From Rotaria sordida (lineage: Eukaryota > Rotifera > Eurotatoria > Philodinida > Philodinidae), in contig CAJNOL010000608.1 in NCBI GenBank assembly GCA_905250125.1, positions 1 through 64,000 on the forward strand: 64,000 nucleotides of DNA, given 5' to 3'. Numbering within the stretch: position 1 is the first letter of the stretch; the number at the start of each line of letters is the position of its first letter. Of the stretch, positions 36,711 through 49,192 are shown one piece after another. Position numbers and translations under genes: made by a program. A model generated the notes under the pieces. It saw only the letters and a program-made list of their open reading frames with translations. It was not told the DNA's origin and ran no database searches.

Positions 36711-39700
36711 ATGTTTATGCCATTACCATTAAGTACCGACAATCATCCTTATCAATCATCGCTATCCAATGGCTTATTTAGAACAAGGTGCGATATCATA
36801 TTTACAGAAAAAAACAAGTCTAGAATCATAACGAAATAGTTCCGAATGTTTTTAGTTATCTTTTACAAAAATTAAATATATAGTTTTAATTTAATATTAA
36901 AATTTATTTTTTTTTTCTTTATTAGTTATCATTCGCAAGATAATGACGAAATTGTAGATACCAAACAATTTTATGATAAAAAACTTGGAATAAAACGACG
37001 TTTAATTGGTTCATCTTCATCGATATCATCATTTAACATGCAAAAACAAACAACAAATGAAACAGATATTGGTGTACCTAGTCGATTTTGTAGTGTTTGT
37101 GGAGACATAAGCACTGGTAAATATTAGTTTTTATTGATAATAAATAATTATAAAAAAAACAAACATATATTTATAGGAATACATTTTGGTGGTAACAGTT
37201 GTGAAAGTTGTAAAGCATTTTTTCGTCGATCTGTTCAATGTCTTCGTTTTCAAAATTATAAATGTTCCAATGATGGTAAATTATAAATTTTTGTTTTTTG
37301 TCCTTTAGTTATTTTTCTAAAAGGTCATGATGACCTTTCTTTCTATTTATTAATTTATATCATTATTACAATTTTTTTGCATTCATCAAGTGCTTAATTA
37401 ATGACTTTTTCGAATAAAAACAAGACAGAATAATTAAAGATAAATTCTTAGTATTCGACTCTTATTTGTTCTTTAAATAAAAAGAAAGAAAACCAAATTT
37501 ATAGCATGAAATCTAATCATAATAGGATAGGAAATTTAAAAAAAAAGAACTCAACCAAAAGTAGGTCGACAAATTTTATCTTTAGTTAACATTAGAAGAA
37601 TTTTTTTAATCCCCCTCAAAGAAATATATTTATAAAAAATAAAAATGAAGTCATTATTATATTCGTAGATTTCCATAAAGAAAAAAACATACCGTTATAC
37701 TTCTTATATTTCTTTATACGTTTTATTAAAATTCTACTTTGTCGTACTTGTTGATACTTCTTAGTACTTTGATACTTTTACGTATGTAACAAATACAAAT
37801 ATACCTTATACTCTTTGATGTATTATAGTTAGTTCAAATTTCTTAGAGAAAAAAAAAAGAAGAAAATAATCTAATTATATTTTAGAACAATGTCCGGTGA
37901 ATACTTCAACACGTAAAGTTTGTCAATTTTGTCGTTATGCTAAATGTACAGCAATCGGTATGAAACCAAAATGGTAAGAATGAAAATAAATTTTTTTTTT
38001 TTTTTTTTGTTTTAATTTTTGAAGAAAATATTTAATTAATATTCAATAGGGTTTTATCCGATCAAGAACGTGAAGAAAAATATGGTTCAAGACGAAAACG
38101 TTTTCGTGAAAATCGTACAACTGAAGAAGATCCGGATATTTTTAAATTTTTAACGAAAGAAGAAAAACTACTTATTGAAGATATAGCACATGCATTATAT
38201 CAATCTCGAGCGTAAATATTGTTTTTTTGTTTTCTTCCTCATTATTAGAAAATAAGGTCCTTCAGTACACCTTTTAAATCACTATTGATTATATCTCAGA
38301 AGAAAACTAATAGAAAAGATCATGACCTTTTTTGATTAATCAGTACGGATGTTTAGATCACAAAAAAAGAAAATCAAATAGAATAGAATATCATATGTGA
38401 AAAAAGAAGAAATAAAAATCAAATCAATATATTATCTTTTAAATATTTTAGAACATATCCATTAAATTTTCCAAGTCCATCAAATCTATTAGGAAGTATA
38501 TTAAATTCAACATCGGATGAAAAAAATGTACAATCACCAAATAATGAAAAACCACCAAGTACACCAGCTAATATTCTTATTGTACCAATTCAACGTCTTG
38601 TCTTATTTGCACGAATGCTCAAAGATTTTGATTTATTTTCTGAAGATGATAAAGTTAGTTTACTTAAAGGTTCAGCTATTGAAATAATGGTTTGTTCATC
38701 AAATACATTATTTAACCCAAAAACTCATACATTTACAAATTATTTATCACGTGATCAACGTGCTATTGTTGATGATCAAGTTTTACCACTTGATCCATTA
38801 CTTATTAAATTATGGGGAGAAGAAATATTTAATCGTACACGAAATTTTTTAATATCAATGTGTAATTTACATGTTGATGAAGTAACATCAACATTATTAG
38901 TACCAATTATTTTATTTTCACCGGATCGTTTAAATGTTATTGATCTTAATTTAGTTAAACGTTTACAAGAAAAATATTCTATAATTTTACGTAAATATAT
39001 GAATTGGCGTTATGGTGTTGAACAAACAGAATATCTTTATCCGAAACTTTTACTTCAAATTGTTAATCTTCGTTCATTAAGTTTAGCACATGGTGAAATT
39101 ATACAAAAACTTATGGCTACATCAAATGTTAATCCACTTGTACAAGAAGTTAGTATGAAACCTGAAATATTATATCAAACAACAAGACACAAATTTGGTA
39201 AGAAAAGAGAAAAACAATTTTATACATTCATTTATTTATTTATTTATTTATTTTAGATTCATTTTCAATACCATCATCATCTCCATCTGATATTGAAATG
39301 ACAGATTTTGACAAAACTCCATCTAATGATACTGAAAGTAATAATGGTTCAGATGAAGATGATTTTACGAAGAAACAATCACGTTCATCAATTGATGATA
39401 ATTTTGATTATGACAATGACAATATAGATGAATCAAATCCACGTAATATATGGAGAAAAAGACGAAAATTATCTAATCATAATCGAATGTCATCAATGAT
39501 GCAAACAGAAATTACAACAATTGGACAAACTAATTCAAATAATAATCAAATAAAAGCAACTAATGATTATAAAAATATTGATCAATATCCACAAACAAAT
39601 TGTTCATATATAAAACCACATGATCATCAAGTACCAGCTATGGTACAAGTACATCATGATGATTTTATGATTATGTCAAATACGTTAGTTATAGAAAGAA

Positions 39701-40559
39701 AAAATAAAATTCTTTTTCAATAAAAAAAAAATTTTTTTTTTTTTTCTTCTAGTGGATATTCTATACCAAATCAATTTCGACAATTATCACCAAAAAACCA
39801 ATCATTAACAACAAGTCCGCATTCCGTTCAACAGTATCAACAACATTATCGAACACATTCATCATCAACAAATGATCTTTCATCATATGATTATTCTTCG
39901 CGATGTAAGAACTTCTTTTTTTTTTGTTTTTTGATAATGAAAGATAGAAATATTTATCTATTTATGTTTTTAGCAAATCAAATTTACAATTCAACAATGT
40001 TACCAACAACAGAACAATATTATGATGATCAAACACATGAAAATTATGGTCAAAATTATGCACATATGTCAGCAGCTAGTTATCAACAACAACAACAAAA
40101 TGAACAACAATTACTTCTTCTTTCATTAGGTAAAAATTACAAGAAAAACAAAAAAAAAAATTTTTTTATTTATTTTGTTATTTATTATTTTTTGCTTATT
40201 TAGCAAATAATCAAAGTCAAACACAACCAGTTCAACCTTCAACTAATCATATTACAAATCAACACTCTCAATCAGCAGCATGCTTACCAACAAGATCAGC
40301 ACTTGATGAAGATGAACAACAATTACTTAATGCTATTCATGCACATCCAAATAAACGTGATCTTGTACTTAATCTTTTACGACAAATGAATCAATCACCA
40401 TCATTGACACCTTCACCAACTCATCAACAACAACAACAACAACAACAACAAACAAGTTCATATTATAATCCTCATCAAGAACAACAACATCACTCAGATT
40501 TATCACCAAATTATAAACCATATAGAACACATTCATATATGGATCAAAATAATGAATAA
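36711..40559 (+). CDS. Nuclear hormone receptor with long C-terminal extension
   Basis: Ligand-regulated or orphan transcription factor. Ten exons splice in frame to 817 residues: 36711-36787, 36926-37116, 37177-37275, 37886-37973, 38050-38211, 38452-39197, 39257-39683, 39753-39904, 39974-40129, 40204-40559. The DNA-binding domain (about residues 80-155) has both C4 zinc modules: CSVCGDISTGIHFGGNSC, then CESCKAFFRRSV, then CPVNTSTRKVCQFCRYAKC. The P-box CESCKA resembles NR1J (DHR96/HR96) and not the usual CEGCKG. The ligand-binding domain (about 246-455) has the helix 3-5 signature FDLFSEDDKVSLLKG and an AF-2-like PLVQEV near its end. After it come about 360 residues rich in Asn, Gln, Ser and acidic stretches, including a pure Gln run, which is far longer than a usual F domain. 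NR1J-like assignment rests on the P-box only and is tentative. Confidence 0.9.
40430..40449 (+). repeat. CAA trinucleotide repeat in the nuclear receptor last exon
   Basis: A pure CAA run encoding consecutive Gln residues within the Gln-rich tail; likely length-polymorphic. Confidence 0.7.
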
Positions 40560-42185
40560 ATCGTAATTTCTTATTCCAAAACTTTGTAAATATTCAAAGT
40601 TCTTTTTCTTTTTCTTTTTTTTAAAAACATTTGAAAGTGATCATTAATTTTGTTCTTTTTTTGCTTCAAATCTGAGTATATTATCAGGTTTCGGTAAGTC
40701 AAAGCTTGGATGAAAAAATAAAATAAAACCGAATAAAAGTAGTTGTCTATTTTCTTTTTTGTTTTGGACAAAGTAAAACTACTCATTTCTATTTTATTTA
40801 AACTAATTATCTTTATCGAAATATTCTATTCTATAGTTGGTTTCTTTTCTTTTTTAATTTGAACATTACTAGTGGCTCTTGTTTCATTCTGTTTATGTTT
40901 CTTTTTTTTTTTGTGTGTCTGGCTATTGTCTTGCGATGTTGTTTGTCATTCACATTCATTATTTTTCTCTCAAGAGGATTTCTTTTTCTCAAGATCTTCA
41001 TGAAATTTTCCTTTTTGTTTTGTTTCTTGGAATATATTTTTTCTTGTGTCTTAGTTGATTTTAGCATTTATATGTTATTTTTTGTGTAGTTTCGTTTGAT
41101 TGTATTTATGGCTAATTCGAAGTGATGATGCCAACATTTTTTTTGTTTTTTTTTCTTTTCATTCATTTAACACACAATCAGGTTGAAAATTTCAACCGAT
41201 GTGAATAAAAACTGAAATATAAAGGGAAATTAATTAACTATATAAAAATACTTGAAAATAGCAAGAAAAAAAAAATTAACAAAATTATACTTGTTGACAA
41301 GGAAGTAAAAAAAAAATTCCTCCATGTTAAACGTTCTTTATTTAACGGAAGTAAATCAAGGATTTTTTTTTTTTTGTTTTCAAGTATTATAATGTCAGGA
41401 ACTCAAACTTACATGAAAATTATCATGAATGAAACGAAGAAAAAAAAAAGAAAAATCATGAGATTTTTATACTAATCATTTATTAAACAAAGAATATTAA
41501 CAATTAAAATCAGTACTTTACATTGTTGAATAAGTTACCTTGAAAAAAATGACTTTTTGTTTTAAAAAAAAAAAAAAAACAAATTTTATTAAAGCAAAAA
41601 TTCTTAAGTTAATGTCGAGATTAATAAAATAAATTTTTGTAATTTATAAACAAAACAAAATATAATCTAAAAAAAATATTATTGAATATCATCAGTTGTT
41701 AAACTTTTATTTATATGCAACTTCTTGGTATAATTATTTTTTTTTTTTGTAATATGAACAAAGTAATTAATTTAGTTATGTTGCAGATGCACTCATAAAT
41801 TATAAAAGATCATTTTTCTATTTTTATATTCAATGACAAGTACTTCTATTTTGATCATAAACATTCGGTATATTATAAATACTTACAATTTATAAAAAAA
41901 AAAAACTTTTTTTGTTTTGAAAGTTGAGTTCTAGTACAATTTTCCCTCAAATTTAAGTATAATTATGTCTATATCGATACTTTTCTTCTGTCTAGAATAA
42001 GCTATACGATTAATAGCTAAAAATAAAAATTATTCAAGGCAACTTTCTGCACATATTCAGACAGTAAGGACACAGATGGTATAAAATCTGGTTAATATCT
42101 TTTATAGAATGATATATTTTTCTATCCTATTTAAGAGACAAAAAATAATAATCAAGAAACATGTTGACGCAGCCAGTGAAATATC
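40560..42185. other. 3' flank of nuclear receptor and AT-rich spacer
   Basis: A cluster of AATAAA motifs near 40716-40725 may be the poly(A) site. The rest is homopolymer-rich, without supported genes; open frames near 40831-41089 are low-complexity. Confidence 0.4.
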
Positions 42186-42525
42186 TCAAAAAATTTTGAG
42201 TACAAATGAATGTATTCTTCTTGAGATAACACGTATATATCACAAAACAAGTCATAGAATCGAACTGTCTTAGACACTTAATTTCTCAAGAAAAATTCAT
42301 TTGTTTTTTTTGTCCATGGACGAAATTTCTGATGAAAATCTCCTAATTTAATATTTCATGAATAGCTAGCCAATAGGTCAAAAATCCACGAAAACGGACA
42401 TAACTCTAGTTGGATAATGCATGACTCCGAACTTATTTAGAGTTTTCTTAGTTTCATTCAGTTCTATTCATAGACAAAATATAAGACAGAACGACATCCG
42501 ACAGTTGGGCATATTCCGTCGTGGA
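42186..42525 (+). repeat. Second copy of the 3.1-3.7 kb foldback family
   Basis: The stretch from TGTCTTAGACACTTAATTTC (about 42270) through TTCATGAATAGCTAGCCAA to GTTTTCTTAGTTTCATTCAG matches 3420-3670 in order and orientation. Upstream, 42186-42250 matches part of the opposite arm, so this is a foldback with a shortened left arm. Confidence 0.75.
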
Positions 42526-43035
42526 AAAAGTAAATTCAATTTAGTATTATGCTATTATGTAAATAAGCTTATTTACTATAAATTGATGACTTATTAACTT
42601 TGACAGCAAAAAAAAAGTACTTTGTATTAAACGAAAGTTTATATTGAATTAGAAACAAGTATAATACAGAGAACATAGTGACCAAACTAACTACATTTTT
42701 GCTATTAAAATCCAGCTGATACCACTATATGCATATCAAAGGAAACAACTATTGACCTATGGAAATTAGTTTATGAAGCAGTTGAAAATAAATAATGAAA
42801 TACATTTTTTTTTTCTAAACTTTATAGGGCTAATAAAAAATAGCTACCCATACTGATACAAAAGAGAGAAGAAACATTATCGAAAATATATCTTCTCTCC
42901 TTTGTATCATTATGCGTAATTTTTTTGTTTTTATTAGTCTTTCTCTTGATGATAATACTTGTTGAAAGGTCAAGATAGAATTATAAATGATAGTACTACT
43001 TTTATATCAGCATACGAATATTCAAGCAAGAAATT

Positions 43036-43755
43036 TTGCTCTCTGTTTTTTTGACCTATAGACAAGCATTTAAAACTTTTGAATTTGCATTAGAATTGTT
43101 TCAAGATCCAATAGAATATGATGTTGATATATTTATTATGATTGATGATAATAATTTTAATGTATCTATCATAAATATTTCATCTAGTGTTCGATTAATT
43201 CAAATTTTACATCAAAAATGTATTTATTATAGTTATTACAAAATAATTAGTTTAACAAATAAATAGCGAGAAATTGCATAGTGGAATAAAACTCTTCTCT
43301 ATTTTAATTTATTCAATAATAATTATAGATTTATTTTGTTAGTTGAAAATGATATTTTTTTATTCCGAGTGTATAAGCATTTCGTTCATTACATCATTTT
43401 TATTCGTATACTAGTAATCTTATTGTTCTACGTAATCAAATTAATTTATTAGGTAATACATCAACTTGGCTACGGTCAATAAAAGTTGGAAAGCTTATTC
43501 TACCTTGGTCTTGTTCAATGGTTAATATAGTAGGATTAATTTGACGAATGTTAATAGCTGTTGATGATTATGTTCATTGATTAGGTGAAATACCATTTCA
43601 TGAATTTTTCTTCAATACATTAGCTATGTATTTAAACATGACTATAGTTACACCAACTGAATTAAGTATCATTGTCTATCAAGCATCTTATTCTTTAGAA
43701 AATATATCTAAACAGCTTAATAATTTATGGCGTAAAATGTTCGTATTCTTAAGTT
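43036..43755 (+). pseudogene. Decayed coding sequence of unknown family
   Basis: An open segment at about 43061-43265 reads QAFKTFEFALELFQDPIEYD and continues to a stop. After about 170 AT-rich bases, another protein-like segment (43450-43755) includes LLGNTSTWLRSIKVGKLIL, PFHEFFFNTLAMYLNMT and YSLENISKQLNNLWRKMF, interrupted by stops. The two may be exons of one former gene. I do not recognise the family. Confidence 0.4.
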
Positions 43756-44242
43756 AATTAACATGGTTAAGATTTTCTCTTAAAAAAAAAAGTCAATTTT
43801 CATCAGAATTATTGAAATTAAGATAAATGTATGGAAAGATAGCTCGAAGTTTGATCTTTCATAAACGACATGATTTTTTTATTTCATACCTTGTTTATTT
43901 TCAAAAGTTTTTTATGATTTCTGCCATCATCTACTTGAAAGAAATATTTTTCGTTTTTTCTCTGTTTATACTTTTTTTTTGATTTGACATTCCAGAGCTC
44001 TTGAAGGAGTTTCATTGCTGATTTCTTTTTCTTGAAAAGAACATGTCAAGATGTAGGGCATGACAGAATCCGTTTTTTTTTAGTTAAGCTTTTTTAATAT
44101 TACAGAAAAAAGTACTTTTATATAACTGAAACGTCATTTTTTGACAGCTTTTCAAGACGTTGGATTTGTCACTACTTAAAAAGTAAGAATTTAAAAAAAA
44201 ACTTTGTCATGCCCTGCTTCTGGCCTTGCTTATATCAATTTA

Positions 44243-44680
44243 TAGTAGCGGTGTACAGCTTACGCTCATGACCGTGAACGGTTTCCTGATTCGAATAAGG
44301 GAGGGAGGTTACTGTTTTTTTATAAAGTTTGACCAAAGGTAATCGAGGTCAAGGATTCCGAATCTGTTATCGGTTTCTCAAAGTTTTGAGTTTGATTTTT
44401 TTCAAAAAAAACTTTTTTTACAAAAAAATTATTATTTTACTATAAAAATCATTTTCCTAGTAAAAAAAAATATTCTTTTTTTGTGAACGAATGCTTTTTA
44501 TCAAAAGAATATTTTTCTGGAAAAAAATCAAACTCAAAACTTCGAGAAACCGATAAGAGATTCAGATTCCTCGACCCAGATTACCGATGATCTAACTTTA
44601 TAAAAGACGGTAACTTCCCTCCTCAACTCGAGTCAGGAAAACCGTCCAAGCTCATGAGCGTGAGCTTTACACCTCTAGTA
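44243..44680. mobile_element. MITE-like foldback element
   Basis: Inverted arms of about 170 bp: the left end TAGTAGCGGTGTACAGC pairs with the right end, whose reverse complement is TACTAGAGGTGTAAAGC. Inner blocks match as well (CGGTTTCTCAAAGTTTTGAG against its inverted copy at about 44536-44555). The loop is A/T homopolymers. A TA dinucleotide precedes the left end, but no clear duplication was established. It directly abuts the hAT relic. Confidence 0.75.
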
Positions 44681-44687
44681 TTAGCTA

Positions 44688-45880
44688 TAGAGCCCTGCGG
44701 TTCCGGTTAGCGAAATCGAAAAAAGCGGTTCCTTTTTCGGTTCCTAAAATTTTTGCTAGGAACCGACGATTTCACCGTAACATACACAATACCGAGTAAT
44801 TGAGTTCTTTTTAGAAATGTCTATATTTTATCTTCGAGACTCTTCGTGTTCATTACTTCATCAAATAAGTGGTTCCTTCAAAAGGTAGAAGAAAAAGTCA
44901 AATAATGAGATAAAACACTAACATACAATATATTCATATGAAATATTAATATTACAAGTTCTAAAAAATACCTACTTCATCATTTCCTTATCCTCTCAAT
45001 AATCATGATCACAAAGAACAATATCATCTTCGTTACTCATTCTAAACGTCTTTTTTGTTGTCGTAGTTGCAGGTTGTTATTTAGTTTGGATAGGAGATTG
45101 TAGAAGATGACTGTTCAACCATCTTTCTTTTCGTTTCATTTGTATCAACTTCATCATTTTTTCTCATCACATGATTTTAATAATGCTAAATTTTTCTGAA
45201 AAAATAACAATAGAAGTATTTTTTCTGCACAAAGATCGATGCGCTTATCGATACTTGTGTTTTTTTGCAGACGTGAACAGTCCCTCTACAATAGTGTTCG
45301 ATGTTTGTATAGCATAAAAATCCTCAGCTATAGAAAATAAGATCGGTAATTTTAAATTCTGTTGTCGCAGAATTATAAAACATCATCATGTCCACTGAAT
45401 GGGACATTTGATAGCATATATCCATCTAATTCATACGGTGTTGTTGACAATGTTAAGGAATTTTGTGGTATATCAAAACAGTATGAAAGAGGACCTTTTG
45501 ATGTTGTTGATTGAGAATCAAATGAATTTGTATGAGTAGGTGATGGAGTAGTAGTTGTACATGTAGTAGATATTATTGTTGGCTGCCGTTTAATAATTTT
45601 CGTTTTAACTGACTTAAGAGCTTTTTCTTGAAAACTAGGATTACTATGAAAACTTTTCATGGATAAATGAAGAAAGGTACTGGCATAATGTGCATCTTGC
45701 AACATCTATACATCTTGGAACTCTCACTTTCAAGAAAAATTTCGGTTTCTAACGATTCTGGTTCCGGTTCCATCCTCTTTTATTTCACGGTTTCGGTTCC
45801 AGTTCCGGGTAAGAGAAACAGAAAAATCCAGTTCTCAGTTTGGTTTTCTGTTCCATTTTTTTTGGAACCTCAAGGCTCTA
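44688..45880 (-). mobile_element. hAT transposon relic
   Basis: The left end TAGAGCCCTGCGGTTCC and the right end (reverse complement TAGAGCCTTGAGGTTCC) match at 15 of 17 bases, and subterminal GGTTCC/GGAACC motifs are repeated inside both ends. A transposase fragment lies on the minus strand at 45373-45705. No 8-bp duplication is visible because another element abuts each end. It is inactive. Confidence 0.65.
45373..45705 (-). pseudogene. hAT transposase C-terminal fragment
   Basis: The 110-codon frame starts MLQDAHYASTFLHLSMKSF, resembling the hAT motif in which an Ala-x-x-Leu-His-Pro-x-Tyr-Lys-Ser stretch precedes a Ser/Thr-rich linker. It ends TPYELDGYMLSNVPF, like the E-x-x-x-Y-L segment just before the hAT dimerisation region, which itself is missing. 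The upstream catalytic part is not found. The family call is by motif shape and moderately sure. Confidence 0.5.
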
Positions 45881-46066
45881 CTCCTGCGACACTTACTCCC
45901 CAACGATAGTTGCTTCCCGAACACTTGCTTTCGCGACACGGGTATGAGTATGAGTGGACAAAGAAGTGACAGACATTCACAGCCATCGCATCTTCCATAC
46001 TCACACTCGCCCACAATCACTCTGGCATCCACACCCACACTCACAACCATAACCCTGTCGCGGGAG
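45881..46066. mobile_element. GC-rich miniature inverted-repeat element abutting the hAT end
   Basis: Starts CTCCTGCGACA and ends TGTCGCGGGAG, so the ends are inverted repeats of about 11 bases (one mismatch). The inside is strikingly GC-rich and strand-asymmetric for this locus, with CACACTCGCCCAC / CACACCCACACTCAC runs. It begins at the base after the hAT right terminus. Its family is unknown. Confidence 0.5.
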
Positions 46067-46681
46067 CAACAGTCGTGTTACCTTGGAATGGATACTTTTT
46101 AACAATTCTAGCTTGTAACTTTTGAAATTTATCATTTCGACCAAAGTTTCGAGAATCTACAATTTGTCTTGTTCGTAATTAATTTTCTATAAATCGGGGA
46201 AAGAACAAATGAAAAAATCTTTATACTTTCACCATCTCTAATTATGAATCATAAAATCTAATTCTATACAAAGAGTATTTTGAAGTTATTCTCTTTCTTT
46301 TTAGTGTCCTATATAACTATTATTTAGATCATTTTGGTTCAATAAGAAAAGAAATGGGTAAGCATTTTTTTTATTTTCATCATCAAATTTATTATATATA
46401 GAATGGGCGTGGATGTAGATGTTGATGAGATTTTCTCTTCATCACACCCTTGGTGATAATTTTCCAGTTAGACAATTTTGGTAATCAAAAAATATTTTCC
46501 GGAAAAGAAATTATGGCTACGTATTAATTACGAGCAAAAAATAAGCCAATGAGTGGAAAATGACCGGTTTTTGGAACGAGTAAATTACAATGTCTCACTG
46601 TTATTACGTTTCTAAAATGGGGCCATTCTTCAGTTAATGAACAATAAACATCATATGGTATATTTATTTATTCGTATCAAA

Positions 46682-47077
46682 GGGACAACAAACTGATTTC
46701 TACACTAGAAATCACGTTAACGATACGAATAATGACTGAGTGCGGTTAAAAATTATCGAAAATCATCAGAAGCCATGATAAATCAATAGAAATCACTCTA
46801 AATCATAGAAAATTTCCAGTAATAAAATCAAAAATAAATCGCTGATTCCTATTGATTTCTAATAATTTTTATTGATTTTCAATAATTGCCAATATTTCGA
46901 GTGGTTGCTCGTGACTTCAAATGATTTTTTGTCATTTTTCTTTATTTCTAAGCATTTCCAATGATCTTTATTGACTCACAATGAACAGATGAAAACTGAT
47001 TTCCAGTAATAGAAATCGATAAAAACCAAAGAAATCAACAGAAGTCACAGAAATGAAGATATCAGTTTGTTCTCCCC
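46682..47077. repeat. Nested foldback MITE
   Basis: The left end GGGACAACAAACTGAT pairs with the right end, whose reverse complement is GGGGAGAACAAACTGAT. The body consists of many diverged GATTTCTATTGATTT-like words in both orientations, so each half can pair with the other. It is non-coding. Confidence 0.65.
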
Positions 47078-47244
47078 TTGTTCACATTACTATTACATTA
47101 AGTATCAAAAACAAAAATTATTTTTTCAGTACTATCTTTAGCATCTTTTAAAATATCTATGTTATATAAGAAACATTTCGTAAGAATTTTTGATACGAAT
47201 TAAAAACTTGATCTTGAGAGTGTGGGTGTCGGAGGACGACAAGA

Positions 47245-47490
47245 CTAACACTCATTACATTTTGAAATTGTATCATCACTTAAAGTAATAACATGAGAGC
47301 ATGATTGAATTGTACAAACGTATATGAACGAACCGTTCTGGTTTTCACGTTTTAATCGATATAAATAATTATTATATAAAATTGCTCTTTCACCTTTTTT
47401 GTATCGTTGACCAAGTAAACTTAACATCCATTGTATCAAATGAAATGTCACTTTCATTGTCATCTTTCTATATTTATCAGCAATACACAA
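47245..47490 (-). pseudogene. FLYWCH-type zinc-finger fragment
   Basis: The 81-codon frame contains KGERAILYNNYLYRLKREN, then GSFIYVCTIQSCSHVITLSD, the spacing of a FLYWCH finger (hydrophobic entry, C-x4-C, later His). It ends CNEC before the expected HNH-type distal histidines, so the finger is incomplete. It sits inside the inverted-repeat element at 46555-47816. Confidence 0.45.
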
Positions 47491-47816
47491 CAGGACTCCG
47501 CATGGGATCGGACAATCTCATTGGTCTCATGGAATGGAGAACTTTCAGAATCACCTCATCGCATGAAACGAAAAATATTTGAGAAATAGCCCATCCCATC
47601 CTATACAAGGTTTTGAAAATATTTCATCCCACGTGGGACAGTTCGTGATAGCTCATCCCATGGGACGATTTTTTTTGCATCTTACACAGAGCTCTGACAC
47701 GCAAATCATGATTCAATTGTTGTAGTGACTAATAAATTTAAAAAATGGTCGCTTTTTGAGAACACAATAAAAATGCAACAATGCAATTTTACTCGTTCTG
47801 AAAAGTGGTCATTTTT

Positions 47817-49192
47817 CATTAATTAACTTAATTTTTCGACACAATTAGGAATCTACGAAATTTATACATTTCTATTTAAAAAACAAACTTAATCAAATAT
47901 TCTTAATTAATTTTATTTAAAGTTTTATAAATCGTTTGTCGATGTATCCTGTATTATTTTGTCTATTTGATCATTGAGTTAAATTTAATAAATTCATTTT
48001 GTTTTCATAAAAATGATTTCATTGATCTATCCATGAGATATCGTACAAATGCAATTGATTATATTTTTTGTTGCTAATTACACTGTTAATTAACTGTTTA
48101 TTTGATTATTTTGTAGTTGTAAATTTAATTTTTGTTGCCTTTTTCAATATAATATCCTTCATATCACATTTAATGTAATATTCTTACTTTCGTAGAATTA
48201 TCTGTAAATTTATCTATGTCATCTTTTTTTGGAAAAATTCGTTAAATTACGTACAAGGAAACTATCTATTATTGATGACATATTCAATCTGGTATTTTAA
48301 CTACGTAGATTTATTCTCATTGGATTATCTTCGATATAAAGGTCTTTTTGTTATGCTTTTACTATGATGAGAAATCTTTTGTTCTCATTATTCTAAAAAC
48401 AAAACAATGACAGTCATATATCAAAATACAGAAAAAAAACAAATCTTAACATGTAAATTCTCTTAATGTGAGTAGACTAGATTTGTATAAGTAGATAATT
48501 GAAAACAATTTTTGTTAGTGAAAATATTTAATACAGTACATCGAGCAGTGAAAGAAATAGTTTAGTTATACTAGATTTTTTTTTGTGTGCTTTATTTATT
48601 AAATTATCTTTAAGAATATGAATTGAACATGTCAGACATTACTGTGAAATAAATTTCATAAGATAGACCTATAGAAAATTCTAAATATAGTATAATACAT
48701 ATATATATATATGTTTGAAACAAGTCAGATTATTATCGATGTATAACTAATAATCTTGATTCTTGTTGTTTTTTTTTTTTATATAAACACATTTTATTAT
48801 AATTATACTGATCAAATAATAAGATAAACATACGTTTGAAAAATTTCTCACTTCTATGTCGCAGGGTGGTCACAATCAATCGCGTGATGTTTCCATTTCA
48901 TGGTATTCTATTCCCACAACGTATTCTATTGTTTTTTTTGTTTTTCGTTACTTCCTTTCATGTCACATGGATTACTCATTTATTGTTCTAGTTTTTATGA
49001 CGCACAGGGATTTTCTCTTTTTGTTCTAATTATCACTTGGATTTATCATTTCTCCTTCATCATGTTTGTTGTACTTTTCATATCATGTTGATTATATTGG
49101 AATTTTCATAGCGTTTACCCATATATAGTGTATGATTTCACTAGAGATGACATTCGATCATGCATTCATCTTTTTCGACGTTTAGAATTACT
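47817..49192. other. AT-rich spacer, nothing recognised
   Basis: No gene, no matched repeats. A TAG/ATAT-rich patch near 48700-48712 is a simple repeat. Confidence 0.4.

Larger units (their letters stand above)
46555..47816. mobile_element. DNA element with ~75 bp inverted ends and a FLYWCH fragment
   Basis: 46560-46632 (ATGACCGGTTTTTGGAACGA, then GTAAATTACAATG) is matched by the reverse complement of 47738-47813 (ATGACCACTTTTCAGAACGA, then GTAAAATTGCATTG). Between them are a nested MITE (46682-47077) and a minus-strand FLYWCH-like frame. Its class is unknown; FLYWCH domains are often associated with Mutator-like transposons, which gives a weak hint. Confidence 0.55.

Noticed and set aside
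40831-41089. Overlapping frames on both strands after the nuclear receptor
   Set aside because: T/C- or A/G-rich low-complexity translation with no features of a protein.
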